From NCBI GenBank assembly GCA_029961055.1, contig JASBVM010000011.1:1-57364 (forward strand): a stretch of DNA of 57,364 nt, given 5' to 3'. Shown piece by piece: positions 18,608-31,321 of the stretch; within the stretch, counting starts at the first letter, position 1; each line of letters begins with the position of its first letter. Source of the DNA: Bacillota bacterium. GTDB taxonomy: Bacteria; Bacillota; Sulfobacillia; JAIMAT01. Below the pieces are notes generated by a model. It was not told the DNA's origin. It did not search any database and saw nothing but the letters and a program-made list of their open reading frames with translations. A program made the translations under genes and the position numbers.

Positions 18608-18745
18608 TCAACTCACGGTCAGGCGATGGCGGCCCTTGGCCCGCCGCCGCCGCAGAACCTCCCGGCCGCCCCGCGTCCGCATCCGCGCACGGAAGCCGTG
18701 GACCCGACGCCGGTGCAACCTCTTGGGCTGGTACGTCCTCTTCAT
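18608..18745 (-). CDS. rpmH: 50S ribosomal protein L34
   Basis: A 45-aa gene read directly from the minus strand: [18 protein letters not shown], then [19 protein letters not shown] and HRLTVS before TGA. This is full-length L34. It lies first in the rpmH-rnpA-yidD-yidC-jag run with a strong promoter 150 nt upstream. Confidence 0.96.
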   Translation of the reverse strand: MKRTYQPKRLHRRRVHGFRARMRTRGGREVLRRRRAKGRHRLTVS

Positions 18746-18897
18746 GTCGTTCCACACCTCCGACCTCCTCGGCAGGGATCCCGGGAGGCGAACCGAACCT
18801 GGTTCGTATCGCAGACGCGGGACTCGCCGCGCACCGCAAGGTCCCCGGCAGGATCGAGACGGGTTCCCGCCTGCCGAGCCGGCTTCAGGCCGCGCGC

Positions 18898-18927
18898 ATT
18901 ATAGGCGAACGCATGTGGGCGAGTCAA
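18898..18927 (-). promoter_or_regulatory. rpmH operon promoter (TTGACT-N18-TATAAT)
   Basis: On the minus strand TTGACT (18927-18922) and a perfect TATAAT (18903-18898) are 18 nt apart, about 155 nt upstream of rpmH. It diverges from dnaA. Confidence 0.75.
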
Positions 18928-19259
18928 ACGCCGCTCGGCAAGTCCGAACCCTTCTGGCGGGCGGAGACGGAAACGGGCCGGCCTTGCCTGCCAGAGGCTC
19001 CTCTGCTAGCGTGGGGAAGCCGACCTGGCGGGACGGGCTCGTGATGCCGCTGGTTGTATGCACAGGCTGTGGACACCTCTGTTGATAACATGTGCCTACC
19101 GCATACGGTGACATAACCATGCAGCACCCGCGCCTGATCCGTTTACTTCGGCAGGTCCGGTTCAGCCGACCACTCCAGCGCCGCATAGGTGCGAAGGCCG
19201 TCCGCGCGACCGTCCCCGGCTCGTGGCGGCGATTGCCCATCCAGACGGGGGTTGGCAAG
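18928..19259 (+). other. oriC: origin region upstream of dnaA (DnaA-box cluster)
   Basis: Non-coding between the rpmH promoter and dnaA. Three DnaA-box-like nonamers sit at 19056-19064 (GTATGCACA), 19068-19076 (complement GTGTCCACA) and 19080-19088 (complement TTATCAACA, one mismatch to TTATCCACA). A convincing dnaA promoter was not identified; TTGATA at 19082 overlaps a box and could be a -35. Confidence 0.6.
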
Positions 19260-20627
19260 ATGCAGTCGCTCGCACAGGTATGGACGCAGGCGGTACATAA
19301 CCTCGAGGAGAGCGTCCCGGCCCCGACATTCCACTTCATCCGCGAGACCGAGCCCATCGCGCTGCACGACGACACGCTGATCCTCGCCGTGCGAAACAGC
19401 TTCACCCGGGATTACCTGCAGGATCACGTGGCCATGCTCCTCCAACGCCAGCTCACCGACCTCCTGCAGCGCGAGGTCCGTCTCGAGTTCGTCGTGCCGC
19501 CGGAGGGCGCGGGCGAGCGGCCCGAGCCCTCCCCGGAGGACGAGGTGGCCGTGGCGCTCTCGGCGGCGGTCCAGGCGCACGTCGCCCAGACGGGAGGTGT
19601 GGTGGGCCAGCCCCTGAATCCCCGGTACACCTTCCAGACCTTCGTCGTCGGCAGCTCCAACCGTCTGGCCCATGCCGCCTCCCTGGCCGTGGCGGATGCG
19701 CCCGCCAGGGCGTACAACCCGCTCTTCATCTACGGGGGGGCGGGTCTCGGCAAGACCCACCTGATGCAGGCGGTCGCCCACCGGACCCTGGAGAGGCATC
19801 CGGGGATCCGGGTCGCCTACGTCTCCTCCGAAACCTTCGCCAACGAGCTGATCAACGCGATCCGTGACCGCAGGACGGTGGAATTCCGCAACCGCTACCG
19901 GAATGTGGATGTCCTGCTGGTGGACGACATCCAGTTCCTGGCAGGCAAGGAGAGCACGCAGGAAGAGTTCTTCCACACCTTCAACGCCTTGCACGAGGCC
20001 GACCGCCAGATCATCGTCTCCTCGGATCGGCCGCCCAAGGAGATTCCGACCCTGGAGGAGCGGCTCCGTTCGCGGTTCGAGTGGGGCCTGATCTCCGACA
20101 TCCAACCGCCGGATTTCGAGACCCGGCTGGCCATCCTCCGTGCCAAGGCCGCGGCGGACAAGCTCGAGATCGACGACGCCATCCTCACCTACATCGCGGA
20201 GAACATCCGCACCAACATCCGCGAGCTGGAGGGGGCCCTGATCCGGCTGGTGGCCTATACCTCCTTCAAGCACCTGCCGCTCACCCTCGACGTGGCCAAG
20301 GAGTCGCTTCAGGACTTCGTCGCCCCGCGACCGGAGAAGCTGATTACCATCGACGCGATCCAGAAGGTGGTGGCCGACTACTACAACCTCGACCCCCAGG
20401 AGATGAAGGTGCACAAGCGGACCCGGGCGGTGGCCTACCCGCGCCAGATCGCCATGTACCTGTGCAGGAAGCTGACCGACGCCTCCTTGCCGAAGATCGG
20501 CGAAGCCTTCGGTGGGCGCGACCACACCACCGTGCTCCACGCCTGCAACAAGGTGGAGGCCGACGTCCGGCGCGACCCGGCGCTGGCCTCGACCATCGAC
20601 CACCTGATCCGCCAGATCCGCGCGTGA
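19260..20627 (+). CDS. dnaA: chromosomal replication initiator DnaA
   Basis: 455 aa. Domain I starts [19 protein letters not shown]; domain III AAA+ has Walker [15 protein letters not shown] and Walker [15 protein letters not shown]; domain IV carries the DNA-binding signature [18 protein letters not shown] at 19260 gives the family N-terminus with a G-rich Shine-Dalgarno; the frame is open 168 nt further upstream through the box cluster. First gene of the right arm. Confidence 0.97.
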   Translation: MQSLAQVWTQAVHNLEESVPAPTFHFIRETEPIALHDDTLILAVRNSFTRDYLQDHVAMLLQRQLTDLLQREVRLEFVVPPEGAGERPEPSPEDEVAVALSAAVQAHVAQTGGVVGQPLNPRYTFQTFVVGSSNRLAHAASLAVADAPARAYNPLFIYGGAGLGKTHLMQAVAHRTLERHPGIRVAYVSSETFANELINAIRDRRTVEFRNRYRNVDVLLVDDIQFLAGKESTQEEFFHTFNALHEADRQIIVSSDRPPKEIPTLEERLRSRFEWGLISDIQPPDFETRLAILRAKAAADKLEIDDAILTYIAENIRTNIRELEGALIRLVAYTSFKHLPLTLDVAKESLQDFVAPRPEKLITIDAIQKVVADYYNLDPQEMKVHKRTRAVAYPRQIAMYLCRKLTDASLPKIGEAFGGRDHTTVLHACNKVEADVRRDPALASTIDHLIRQIRA

Positions 20628-20904
20628 TCCGTCCGCTCCGGCACCCTTGGGGACGAACTGTGGGGAAGCGTGGGGAGAGGCTGTGGACGAGATGGGGAGG
20701 AGAGGAGAGGGTCCGCTTCCTGGTGGACAGAGTGGAGAAGTTCTCCCCCGCATCCACAGGTTGTCCACAGCCCGGAATGAGGGCCAACGAGGGCTCGGAC
20801 CCGCTTTCCACATCTCCACAGCCCTTACGACTACGTCTACGAAGCAGGTTCCATAGTACGAAGCGGTTTCATTCGAGTCAGCAACATCGAAGGAGGTCCG
20901 ACCG
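20628..20904 (+). other. oriC: oriC between dnaA and dnaN
   Basis: Non-coding 277 bp with a run of DnaA-box-like nonamers: TTGTCCACA at 20761, GCATCCACA at 20750, CTTTCCACA at 20804, ATCTCCACA at 20812, and reverse-strand boxes at 20659 (TTCCCCACA) and 20682 (TCGTCCACA). The right end (about 20822-20890) is less GC-rich than its surroundings and may be the unwinding element. Most boxes carry one or two mismatches, as expected in a GC-rich genome. Confidence 0.8.
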
Positions 20905-22080
20905 GTGCGATTCCGTCTCGCCCAACCCGTCTTCGCCAGGCTTCTCCAGGCCGCCAGCCGCATCGTCCCGTCCCGGAGTCCCCTGCCCATCGCTTCGGGT
21001 GTCCTGCTCCACGCCCGGGACGGATGGTTGGAGGTGACCGCCACCGACCTGGAGATGAGCGCCACCCTCGGCATTCCGGCCGGCGTGGAAGAGCCGGGGG
21101 AGGCGGTCCTGCCGGCGCGCTTCCTGACCGACCTGGTGCGGCGGGCTCCCGCCACCGACCTGGAGCTCTCCAGCTCCGGAGAGGCGCTTGCGCTCCGCCT
21201 GGCCTGGCCCGATGCCGACTTCGTCATCCAGGGCATGAGCCCCGAGGAGTTTCCGCGACCCGGGGCCTTCCCCGAAGGGGCGGCCTCCGTCTCCGTCCCC
21301 GGCGCGGCCCTCGCCCGGGCGGTTCGCCGGACGGTCTTCGCGGCCTCGCAGGACCAGGCGAGGCCGATCCTGACCGGCATCCTGCTCGAGCTGGGGAGAG
21401 CCCGGATCACCGCCATGGCTACCGATGGCTTCCGCATCGCGCGCCAGGAGGTCTTCCAGGAGGCGGCCGAGGAGGGAGGCGCGGAGGAGTCAGCCGCGGC
21501 CTCGGCTCCAGCCGAGGCCGCGGGAGCTGCGCCGGGCGACTTCGGCGCGCTGGTGGTCCCGGCCAGGAGCTTGGACGTCCTGGTGAGCCTTGGCGAGACG
21601 GAGGAAGAGATCCAGGTGGCCAGCGACGGGACGCGCCTGCACGCCAGAGGGAAGGGTTTCCACTTCGTGGCCTCCCTTCTCCAGGGAAGCTATCCCCAGG
21701 TGCTGGCGGCGGTCCCGGCTCACTTCCCATCCACCTGGCAGCTGGACCGCCAGGAGCTCCTGGACGCCTGCGAGCGGGTGGCACTGCTGGGGAGCGGCAG
21801 GGAGCAGGCACCGCTCAAACTCCAGTTCGGGGATGGGCGGTTGGTGGTCACTGCCGACGCACCGGAGCTGGGGCGGGCGCGGGAGGCGCTTCCTCCGCTG
21901 GAGGAGGGGGAGCCGCTGGAGATCGCCTTCAACCCGCGCTTCTGGATGGAGGGGCTGAAGGCGCTGGAGGGGGAGCGCGTGCAGGTGGAGATGAGCGGGC
22001 CGCTCTCGGCCGCTCGGCTGCGCGATCCCGAGGACAGCTCCTTCTTCTACGTGGTGATGCCCATGAGGACCGCGAGCTGA
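20905..22080 (+). CDS. dnaN: DNA polymerase III beta sliding clamp
   Basis: 391 aa with the three repeated clamp domains; the C-terminus SSFFYVVMPMRTAS is the usual YVVMPMR end. An Ala/Glu-rich insertion lies near residues 185-215 (EEGGAEESAAASAPAEAAG). GTG start preceded by a perfect AAGGAGGT. Loaded at primers by the DnaX complex. Confidence 0.96.
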   Translation: MRFRLAQPVFARLLQAASRIVPSRSPLPIASGVLLHARDGWLEVTATDLEMSATLGIPAGVEEPGEAVLPARFLTDLVRRAPATDLELSSSGEALALRLAWPDADFVIQGMSPEEFPRPGAFPEGAASVSVPGAALARAVRRTVFAASQDQARPILTGILLELGRARITAMATDGFRIARQEVFQEAAEEGGAEESAAASAPAEAAGAAPGDFGALVVPARSLDVLVSLGETEEEIQVASDGTRLHARGKGFHFVASLLQGSYPQVLAAVPAHFPSTWQLDRQELLDACERVALLGSGREQAPLKLQFGDGRLVVTADAPELGRAREALPPLEEGEPLEIAFNPRFWMEGLKALEGERVQVEMSGPLSAARLRDPEDSSFFYVVMPMRTAS

Positions 22081-22094
22081 GCCGGGGCGAGGTC

Positions 22095-22319
22095 ATGCGG
22101 AAGGTTTCGGTGGAGCGGCTGCCCATCGAGCTGGGGGCCTTCCTGAAGCGGGCGGGGATGGCGGAGACGGGCGGGGAGGCCAAGCGGCTGATCCAGGCCG
22201 GCCGGGTGCGGGTGAACGGGCAGCCCGAGCTGCGCCGCGGGAGGAAGCTGTCCCCGGGCGACCGCATTCTCGTCGAGCGGGAGGACGGCGGAAGCGAGGA
22301 GCTGCTCGTTGCGGATTGA
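22095..22319 (+). CDS. yaaA: S4-domain RNA-binding protein YaaA (RlbA)
   Basis: 74 aa: LGAFLKRAGMAETGGEAKRL and IQAGRVRVNGQPELRRGRKL form an S4-like RNA-binding fold. The dnaN-yaaA-recF order is the Bacillus one. ATG at 22095 has GGGGCGAGGTC upstream. The stop overlaps the recF start by 11 nt. Role probably in ribosome assembly or RNA binding; not certain. Confidence 0.88.
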   Translation: MRKVSVERLPIELGAFLKRAGMAETGGEAKRLIQAGRVRVNGQPELRRGRKLSPGDRILVEREDGGSEELLVAD

Positions 22320-23523
22320 GCGACTGTTCCTGGCCGACTTCCGCAACTACGCCAGCCTGGACTGGCGCCCGTCACCGGGCGTCGACGTGCTCGTCGGCCC
22401 CAACGGCGCGGGCAAGACGAATCTTCTCGAGGCCGCCTTCCTCGTGCTCTCGGGCCGCTCGCCGCGGGCGCGGGCGGAGTCGGAGATGGTGCGTGAGGGC
22501 TGCACCGAGACGCGGGTCGGCGCCGAGGTGGAAGTGGGGGGCCGCCGCTCGACCGTGGGCGTCCGGCTCTCCCCGGAGGCGAAGCAGGTCGAGGTGGACG
22601 GGCGTCCGGTGACACGGCTGGGGGAGCTCGCCTTCCGCACGCCGGTGGTCCTCTTCCGGCCGGAGGACTTGCTGCTCGCCCAGGGGCCGGCCAGCGTGCG
22701 ACGACGCTTCCTGGACGAGGTCGGGCGGGCGTGGAGCCGCTCGTACGACGCCTCCCTGGAGGCGACGCGGAAGGCGCTCGGGCAGCGGAACGCCCTCTTG
22801 CGGCGGCTGGGGGCCGGCGCCTCGACGAAAAGCGCCGCCCTGCTGCTGGAAAGCTGGGACGAGGCCTTCGTGGCGGCCGCCGCCGGCCTCCTCCGCCGGC
22901 GCCTGGCCCTGCTGGCCGAGCTGGTCCCCGCGCTGCGCCGGCTCCATGCAGCGCTCTCCGGCAACGACGCGCTGGAGGTCCGCTACGCCTCGTCGGTCCC
23001 GGAGCTGGGACGGCGGATCGCGGCGGGCGGGGCGCCGACGGCCCGGGAGGCGCCGGAGACGGACGAGCTCCTCCGGCAGGCCCTGCGTGAGGCGCTGCAG
23101 GCGAGGCTGGCCGAGGAGCTGGCCAGGGGCTTCACCCTGGTCGGGCCGCACCGGGACGACCTCCGCCTGCTCCTGGCCGGGCGCGACCTGCGCTCCTACG
23201 GTTCGCAGGGGCAGCAGCGGACGGTGGCGGTGGCGCTGCGCATGGCCCAGTTCGTCCTCCTGCGCCAGCGCCTGGGCGAGTCACCGCTCCTGCTCCTGGA
23301 CGACGTCTTCTCCGAACTGGATGGCGAAAGGCGGCAGCGCCTGCTGCAGCTGCTCCTCCCGGACGTCGAGCAGGCCTGGCTGACGGTGGCGGAAGAGCGC
23401 CAGGCCGGAGCGGGGGGCTCGCTGCTGGAGATTGCGGGGAGTGAAAGAGTAAAATGGTTTCGCGTCTTTTCAGGCTCGCTCAGCGAGGTGCCCGCCGGTG
23501 ACCGATCGCCGTCCGCCCGCTGA
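22309..23523 (+). CDS. recF: DNA replication/repair protein RecF
   Basis: 404 aa SMC-like ATPase: Walker A GPNGAGKTNLLEAAF, the LVGPHRDDL and SYGSQGQQRTVAVALRMAQ signature, and Walker B LLLLDDVFSELD. Loads RecA at gaps via RecOR (recR is at 41285). TTG start overlapping yaaA. Confidence 0.95.
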   Translation: MRIERLFLADFRNYASLDWRPSPGVDVLVGPNGAGKTNLLEAAFLVLSGRSPRARAESEMVREGCTETRVGAEVEVGGRRSTVGVRLSPEAKQVEVDGRPVTRLGELAFRTPVVLFRPEDLLLAQGPASVRRRFLDEVGRAWSRSYDASLEATRKALGQRNALLRRLGAGASTKSAALLLESWDEAFVAAAAGLLRRRLALLAELVPALRRLHAALSGNDALEVRYASSVPELGRRIAAGGAPTAREAPETDELLRQALREALQARLAEELARGFTLVGPHRDDLRLLLAGRDLRSYGSQGQQRTVAVALRMAQFVLLRQRLGESPLLLLDDVFSELDGERRQRLLQLLLPDVEQAWLTVAEERQAGAGGSLLEIAGSERVKWFRVFSGSLSEVPAGDRSPSAR

Positions 23524-24029
23524 GCTGGGCGCCGTCCTGGCCGACCTGGTGAGGCGGCTGGGCGTGAGCAAGCGGATCGAGGCCTACCGGGCCCTCGACC
23601 TCTGGCCGGAGGTCGTGGGGCCGGTGCTCGCCCGTCATTCGCGGGCCGAAGGGATCGAGTTCGCGGTGCTCCGCGTCGAGGCGGAGAACGGCAGCTGGGC
23701 CACCGAGCTCGCCTTCCACAAGAGCGCCATCCTGCGCGAGCTGCAGCGCAGAGGCGTGCGCGGTATCCGATCCCTGCGCGTCGACGTCTCGCCTGCCTGG
23801 CACGACGGCGCCGCGGACGAGGAAGCCGGGGACGGCCGGGTGGTCTCCTCCCCGACCCAGGGAGAGCTTCTTCCGGAGGCAGCCGCTGCGCTGCGGGAGC
23901 TGGAGGCTGCGGGCGTGGATCGCCAGCTGATCGACCGCTGGCGGCGGCTGGTCAGCGCGCAGCTGCGCAGGAGGGAGCGCCTGGCGGCGGCGCGGGCGGG
24001 CGCTGGCGGCGAAAGGGGACGGGCGTCAC

Positions 24030-26293
<2,264 letters not shown>

Positions 26294-26315
26294 CTGACAA
26301 GCAGGAGGAGCCGGA

Positions 26316-28772
26316 GTGGCAGAGATCGGCAACGTCGTACCCGTCGACCTGACCGAGCAGATGAAGCAGTCCTACATCGATTACGCCATGAGCGTGATCG
26401 TCAACCGTGCGCTGCCCGACGTCCGCGACGGCCTGAAGCCCGTGCACCGGCGGATCCTCTACGCCATGCGCCAGGCGGGCAACACGCCGGACAAGCCGTA
26501 CAAGAAGGCGGCGCGGACGGTGGGCGACGTGCTGGGCAAATACCACCCGCACGGCGACGCGGCCGTCTACGACGCGCTGGTCCGCATGGCCCAGGACTTC
26601 GCCATGCGCTATCCGCTCATCGACGGGCACGGCAACTTCGGCTCCGTGGACGGGGACCCGCCGGCCGCCATGCGCTATACGGAGGCGCGCCTGGCGCCGA
26701 TCGCCATGGAGCTCCTGCGCGACCTGGAGAAGGAGACGGTGGACTTCGTCCCCAACTTCGACGGGGACGAGAAGGAGCCGGTGGTCCTGCCGGCCCGCTT
26801 CCCCAACCTGCTGGTCAACGGCTCGGCCGGCATCGCCGTCGGCATGGCCACCAACATCCCCCCGCACAACCTGCGCGAGGTGATCGACGGGGTCCTGGCG
26901 CTGATCGAGGACCGCTCCCTGAACGTGGCCGACCTGATGCGCCGCATCCCCGGCCCCGACTTCCCCACCGGGGCGCTGATCGTCGGCCGGCAGGGCATCC
27001 GCCAGGCCTACGAGACCGGGCGCGGCATCATCACGCTGCGCGCGCGGGCCCACGTCGAGACGGGGAAGGGTGACCGGCAGCAGATCGTCGTCGAGGAGCT
27101 GCCCTACGAGGTCAACAAGGCGAAGCTGATCGAGCAGATCGCCGAGGAGGTCCGCGAGCGCCGCATCGAGGGCATCTCCGACCTCCGCGACGAGACCGAC
27201 CGGAACGGGATGCGGATCGTCATCGAGCTCCAGCGGGGCGCCAACGCCAACGTGGTCCTCAACAAGCTGTACAAGGCGACCGCCCTGCAGCAGAGCTTCG
27301 GCATCATCCTGCTGGCGCTGGTCGACCAGCAACCCCGCATCCTCAACCTCAAGGAGATCCTGGAGCTCTACCTGGCCCACCAGGAAGAGGTGATCCGCCG
27401 CCGGAGCCGCTTCGAGCTCGATCGCGCCGAGGAGCGGGCGCACATCCTGGAGGGCCTGCGCATCGCCCTGGACCACATCGACGAGATCGTCGCCCTGATC
27501 CGCGGCTCCCGCACGGTGGAGGAGGCCCGGGACGGGCTGATGGCCCGCTTCGGCCTGAGCGAGAAGCAGGCCCAGGCGATCCTGGACATGCGGCTGCAGC
27601 GGCTGACCGGCCTGGAGCGGGAGAAGATCGAGGCCGAGTACCGCGAGGTGCTGCAGCGGATCGCCGAGCTGCGCGCCATCCTGGCGGACGAGCAGCGCCT
27701 CCTGGGCGTCATCCGCGACGAGCTGAGCGAGATCCGGGAGAAGTACGGCGACGCCCGGCGGACGGAGATCGTCGCCGGCGAGGCCGCGTTCGACGAGGAA
27801 GACCTGATCGCCGACGAGGAGTGCGTGGTCACCGTCACCCACTTCGGCTACGTGAAGCGGCAGCCGCTGGGCAGCTACCGGAGCCAGCACCGCGGCGGCC
27901 GCGGCATCGCCGGCACCTCGGTGCGGAATGAGGACTTCGTGGAGCACCTCTTCGTCACCCGGACCCACCACTGGGTGCTCTTCTTCACCAACCGCGGGCG
28001 CGTCTACCCGGTCAAGGCGTACGAGATCCCGGAGGCGAGCCGGACCGCCCGGGGGACGGCGGTGGTCAACCTGGTGCCCCTGGAGGGCGGCGAGGGGATC
28101 ACGGCCGTGGTCACCGTCCCCTCCTTCGAGGAGGAGGAGGCAGAGGAAGGGGACTTCCTGGTGATGGCGACGCGCAACGGCGTGATCAAGCGGACGGCGC
28201 TGCGCGAGTTCGGTTCCGCCCGGCGGGCCGGGCTGGTGGCCCTGGGCCTGGACGAGGGCGACGAGCTGATCGCCGTGGCGCGCGCGCAGGAGCCGGCCGA
28301 CCTGCTTCTGGCCAGCCGTGGCGGAGCCGCCATCCGCTTCTCCCTCGCCGACGTCCGGCCCATGGGGCGGACCGCCCGGGGGGTCACCGGCATCCGCCTG
28401 GCGGAGGGCGACCGGGTGATCGCCATGGCCGTGGTCGACCCGGCAGCCGACCTGCTGGTGGTGACGGAGAACGGCTTCGGCAAACGGACGCCGCTGGAGC
28501 AGTTCCGCCGCCAGGGCCGCGGCGGCATGGGTGTCCACGCCATCCGGCCCACCCGCCGGAACGGGCAGGTGGCCGGGGCGCTGGTGGTCCACGAGGAGGA
28601 CGAGGTGATGGCTATCAGCGCCCAGGGCGTCCTCATCCGCTACCCGGTCCACGACGTGCCCCGCCTCGGCCGCATGACCCAGGGGGTCAGCCTCATGCGG
28701 CTGGGGCCGGGCGACCAGCTGGTGGCCGTCGCCCGCATCGAGTCCGACGAGGCGAACGGCGGGGAGCGGTGA
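26316..28772 (+). CDS. gyrA: DNA gyrase subunit A
   Basis: 818 aa. Catalytic Tyr in [10 protein letters not shown]; the helix around [17 protein letters not shown] has Ala at the position equivalent to E. coli Ser83 and keeps the Asp87 equivalent. The C-terminal beta-pinwheel begins with [12 protein letters not shown], the GyrA-box, which marks it as gyrase, not topoisomerase IV. GTG start with AGGAGGAG; 22 nt after gyrB. Confidence 0.97.
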   Translation: MAEIGNVVPVDLTEQMKQSYIDYAMSVIVNRALPDVRDGLKPVHRRILYAMRQAGNTPDKPYKKAARTVGDVLGKYHPHGDAAVYDALVRMAQDFAMRYPLIDGHGNFGSVDGDPPAAMRYTEARLAPIAMELLRDLEKETVDFVPNFDGDEKEPVVLPARFPNLLVNGSAGIAVGMATNIPPHNLREVIDGVLALIEDRSLNVADLMRRIPGPDFPTGALIVGRQGIRQAYETGRGIITLRARAHVETGKGDRQQIVVEELPYEVNKAKLIEQIAEEVRERRIEGISDLRDETDRNGMRIVIELQRGANANVVLNKLYKATALQQSFGIILLALVDQQPRILNLKEILELYLAHQEEVIRRRSRFELDRAEERAHILEGLRIALDHIDEIVALIRGSRTVEEARDGLMARFGLSEKQAQAILDMRLQRLTGLEREKIEAEYREVLQRIAELRAILADEQRLLGVIRDELSEIREKYGDARRTEIVAGEAAFDEEDLIADEECVVTVTHFGYVKRQPLGSYRSQHRGGRGIAGTSVRNEDFVEHLFVTRTHHWVLFFTNRGRVYPVKAYEIPEASRTARGTAVVNLVPLEGGEGITAVVTVPSFEEEEAEEGDFLVMATRNGVIKRTALREFGSARRAGLVALGLDEGDELIAVARAQEPADLLLASRGGAAIRFSLADVRPMGRTARGVTGIRLAEGDRVIAMAVVDPAADLLVVTENGFGKRTPLEQFRRQGRGGMGVHAIRPTRRNGQVAGALVVHEEDEVMAISAQGVLIRYPVHDVPRLGRMTQGVSLMRLGPGDQLVAVARIESDEANGGER

Positions 28773-28776
28773 GCCG

Positions 28777-29817
28777 GTGAGCGCGACGGGCGGGGAGAGG
28801 GCCGGCCTGGCCGCGGGCAAGCTTCCTCTCGATCTGCTGGAGCGGCACGTGCTCCGGTACCGGGGTGCGCAGCGCGCCGAGCTCCTCCGCGGCGGCGCGA
28901 CGGGCGAGGACGCCGCCGTCCTCGACCTGGGCGGCGACCTGGTGGTCGCCTCCACCGACCCGATCACGGCGGCCGAGGCGGACGCCGGCTGGCTGGCGGT
29001 CCACGTCTCCGCCAACGACGTGGCCGCCGCCGGCGCCGAACCGGTGCTGGTCCTGCTGACGCTCCTCCTCCCCGAAGGAAGCGGCCCGGCCCTGGTGGAG
29101 CGGCTGATGGCCGGCGCGCAGCGGGCGGCGGAGGAGGTGGGGCTGGCCATCGGCGGCGGGCACACCGAGGTCACCCCGGGCCTGCCGCGGCCGATCCTCT
29201 CGGCCACCGTCCTCGGCCGGCGCCCGCGCGAGCGGGACGTTCACGCCGGGGCGCTCGAGCCCGGTGACGCGCTGGTGATGGCGGGTGCGGCCGGGACCGA
29301 AGGCGCCGCCATCCTGGCCGCCGACCGGGCGGGGGAGGTGCGGGCCGCCCTCGGCGAGGAAGCCTGGCGGCGCCTCCTCGACCTGCGGCGACGGATCAGC
29401 ATCGTGCCGGCGGCCAGGATCGCGCTGGCGACGGGAAGCCGGGCGATGCACGATGTGACGGAGGGCGGCGTCTGGGGCGCCGCCTACGAGATGGCGGCCG
29501 CCTCGGGCGTCGGGCTGGAGCTGGATCCCCAGGCCGTGCCGGTGCCGCCGGACGTGGAGCGCCTCTGCCGGCACTTCGGCCTGGACGTCTACCGGCTGAT
29601 CTCGAGCGGCAGCCTCCTGATCGGCCTGGCCTGGGAGGAGGCGGGGCCGCTGGTCGACCGCCTGCGGGAGGCAGGCATTCCCGCCGCGCGCATCGGGCGC
29701 GTCCGCGAGCGGGCGGCCGGCCTGCGGATCCGGCAGGGGGAGGGCTGGGCCGACCTGGAGCCGCCGCGGGGTGACGAGCTCTGGCGAGTGGTCGGCGGAT
29801 CGTCGGGAGGGGGATAG
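28777..29817 (+). CDS. AIR synthase-related (PurM/HypE-like) protein
   Basis: 346 aa with the PurM-fold halves: GATGEDAAVLDLGGDLVVAS (N-terminal ATP/metal loop), HVSANDVAAAGAEPV, GGGHTEVTPG, and MHDVTEGGVWGAAYEMA (HypE/PurM C-terminal). It lacks the long Cys tail of HypE that accepts carbamoyl/cyanide, and no hydrogenase maturation genes are near. Substrate unknown; an ATP-dependent activation or kinase reaction is likely. Lies 4 nt after gyrA and 3 nt before serS, so probably co-transcribed with them. Confidence 0.75.
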   Translation: MSATGGERAGLAAGKLPLDLLERHVLRYRGAQRAELLRGGATGEDAAVLDLGGDLVVASTDPITAAEADAGWLAVHVSANDVAAAGAEPVLVLLTLLLPEGSGPALVERLMAGAQRAAEEVGLAIGGGHTEVTPGLPRPILSATVLGRRPRERDVHAGALEPGDALVMAGAAGTEGAAILAADRAGEVRAALGEEAWRRLLDLRRRISIVPAARIALATGSRAMHDVTEGGVWGAAYEMAAASGVGLELDPQAVPVPPDVERLCRHFGLDVYRLISSGSLLIGLAWEEAGPLVDRLREAGIPAARIGRVRERAAGLRIRQGEGWADLEPPRGDELWRVVGGSSGGG

Positions 29818-29820
29818 GGC

Positions 29821-31104
29821 GTGCTCGACCTGCGCTGGGTACGGGAGCATCCGGAGGAGGTGCGCGCCGGCATGCGCGCCAAGGGGGTCGAGGAGGCGCC
29901 GCTGGACGAGCTCCTCGACGCCGATCGCGGCTGGCGGCAGCACCTGGCCGAGCTGGAGGAGCTCCGCGCCACCCGCAACCGGGTCTCGGAGGAGGTCGGG
30001 CGCCGGCGCCGCGAGGGCCGGCCGGCGGACGAGCTGGTGGCCGAGATGCGCGGGGTGGGCGCGCGGATCAAGGAGCTGGAGGCGAGGGTGCGGGAGGAGG
30101 CCGACCGGATCCAGGCGGCGCTCCTGGCCATCCCCAACCTTCCTGCGCCGGACGTACCGGTGGGGCCGGACGAGTCGGGCAACGTGGAGCTCCGGCGCGT
30201 GGGCGAGGTGCGCGGGTTCGGCTTCGAGCCGCTTCCCCACTGGGAGCTGGGGTCCCGCCTGGGCCTCCTGGACTTCGAGCGGGCGAGCAAGATCAGCGGC
30301 TCGCGCTTCGTCGTCTACAAGGGTACGGGCGCGCGCCTGGCGCGCGCGCTCATCCAGTTCATGCTCGACCTGCACATCGAGCGCCAGGGCTACAGCGAGA
30401 TCTACCCGCCCTTCCTGGTCAACAGCGCCAGCATGACCGGGACCGGCCAGCTGCCCAAGTTCGCCGAGGACGCCTTCAAGGTGGAGGGCCACGACCTCTG
30501 GCTGGTGCCCACCGCCGAGGTGCCGGTGACCAACCTCTACCGCGACGAGATCCTCGACGGCGCCCGGCTGCCGATCAAGCACTGCGCCTACACCGCCTGC
30601 TTCCGCTCCGAGGCCGGCGCCGCCGGGCGCGACACGCGCGGGCTGATCCGCCAGCACGAGTTCGACAAAGTGGAGCTGGTCAAGTTCGTCACCCCCGAGA
30701 GCTCCGAGGAGGAGCTCCGCTCGCTCATCCGCGACGCGGAGGAAGTGCTGGAGGCGCTGGAGCTGCCCTACCGCGAATTCCAGATGTGCACCGGCGACCT
30801 GGGCTTCACGGCGGCGAAGAAGATCGACCTGGAGGTCTGGATGCCCAGCTACGGCCGCTACGTGGAGATCTCCAGCTGCTCCAACTTCACCGACTTCCAG
30901 GCCCGCCGCGCCAACATCCGGTTCCGCCGGACGCCGGAGAGCAAGGCGGAGCTGGTCCACACCCTCAACGGCTCCGGCCTGGCGGTCGGCCGCACCTTCG
31001 CCGCCATCCTCGAGAACTACCAGGAAGCGGACGGCTCCGTCACCATCCCCGCCGTGCTCCGTCCCTACATGCGCGGCCAGGAACGGATCGCCCCGCCTGC
31101 CTGA
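29821..31104 (+). CDS. serS: seryl-tRNA synthetase
   Basis: 427 aa class II synthetase. N-terminal coiled coil for the long variable arm (about residues 30-100), motif 2 region [24 protein letters not shown] in part, and motif 3 [21 protein letters not shown] start. Followed 63 nt later by tRNA-Ser(UGA); all four serine isoacceptor genes found in the window lie within 8 kb. Confidence 0.97.
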   Translation: MLDLRWVREHPEEVRAGMRAKGVEEAPLDELLDADRGWRQHLAELEELRATRNRVSEEVGRRRREGRPADELVAEMRGVGARIKELEARVREEADRIQAALLAIPNLPAPDVPVGPDESGNVELRRVGEVRGFGFEPLPHWELGSRLGLLDFERASKISGSRFVVYKGTGARLARALIQFMLDLHIERQGYSEIYPPFLVNSASMTGTGQLPKFAEDAFKVEGHDLWLVPTAEVPVTNLYRDEILDGARLPIKHCAYTACFRSEAGAAGRDTRGLIRQHEFDKVELVKFVTPESSEEELRSLIRDAEEVLEALELPYREFQMCTGDLGFTAAKKIDLEVWMPSYGRYVEISSCSNFTDFQARRANIRFRRTPESKAELVHTLNGSGLAVGRTFAAILENYQEADGSVTIPAVLRPYMRGQERIAPPA

Positions 31105-31138
31105 GGCGACAGGCCGGCCGCCCGCGCCGGGCAGGCTG

Positions 31139-31147
31139 TGCTAGACT
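31139..31147 (+). promoter_or_regulatory. extended -10 promoter for tRNA-Ser(UGA)
   Basis: TGCTAGACT, 20 nt upstream of the tRNA. No -35 is visible. The same extended -10 recurs before other RNA genes in the window. Confidence 0.5.
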
Positions 31148-31167
31148 CTTGCTCGACCCGGCTTTCC

Positions 31168-31258
31168 GGAGAGGTGCCGGAGCGGTTGAACGGAGCGGTC
31201 TTGAAAACCGCCAGGGGCTCGAAGCTCCTCGTGGGTTCGAATCCCACCCTCTCCGCCA
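31168..31258 (+). tRNA. tRNA-Ser (anticodon UGA)
   Basis: Class II tRNA: acceptor GGAGAGG/CCTCTCC, anticodon loop CTTGAAA with TGA, a long variable arm (GGGCTCGAAGCTCC), T-arm GTGGGTTCGAATCCCAC and encoded CCA. Confidence 0.97.
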
Positions 31259-31321
31259 GGCTCTGCGCCAGGATCCAGACTTTCGGAGAGCGTTCCCCGG
31301 GCGGGGGGGGAGGCAGCCGCC

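Noticed and set aside
29700-29821. T-box leader upstream of serS
   Set aside because: Only 3 nt separate serS from the preceding gene; no T-box sequence.
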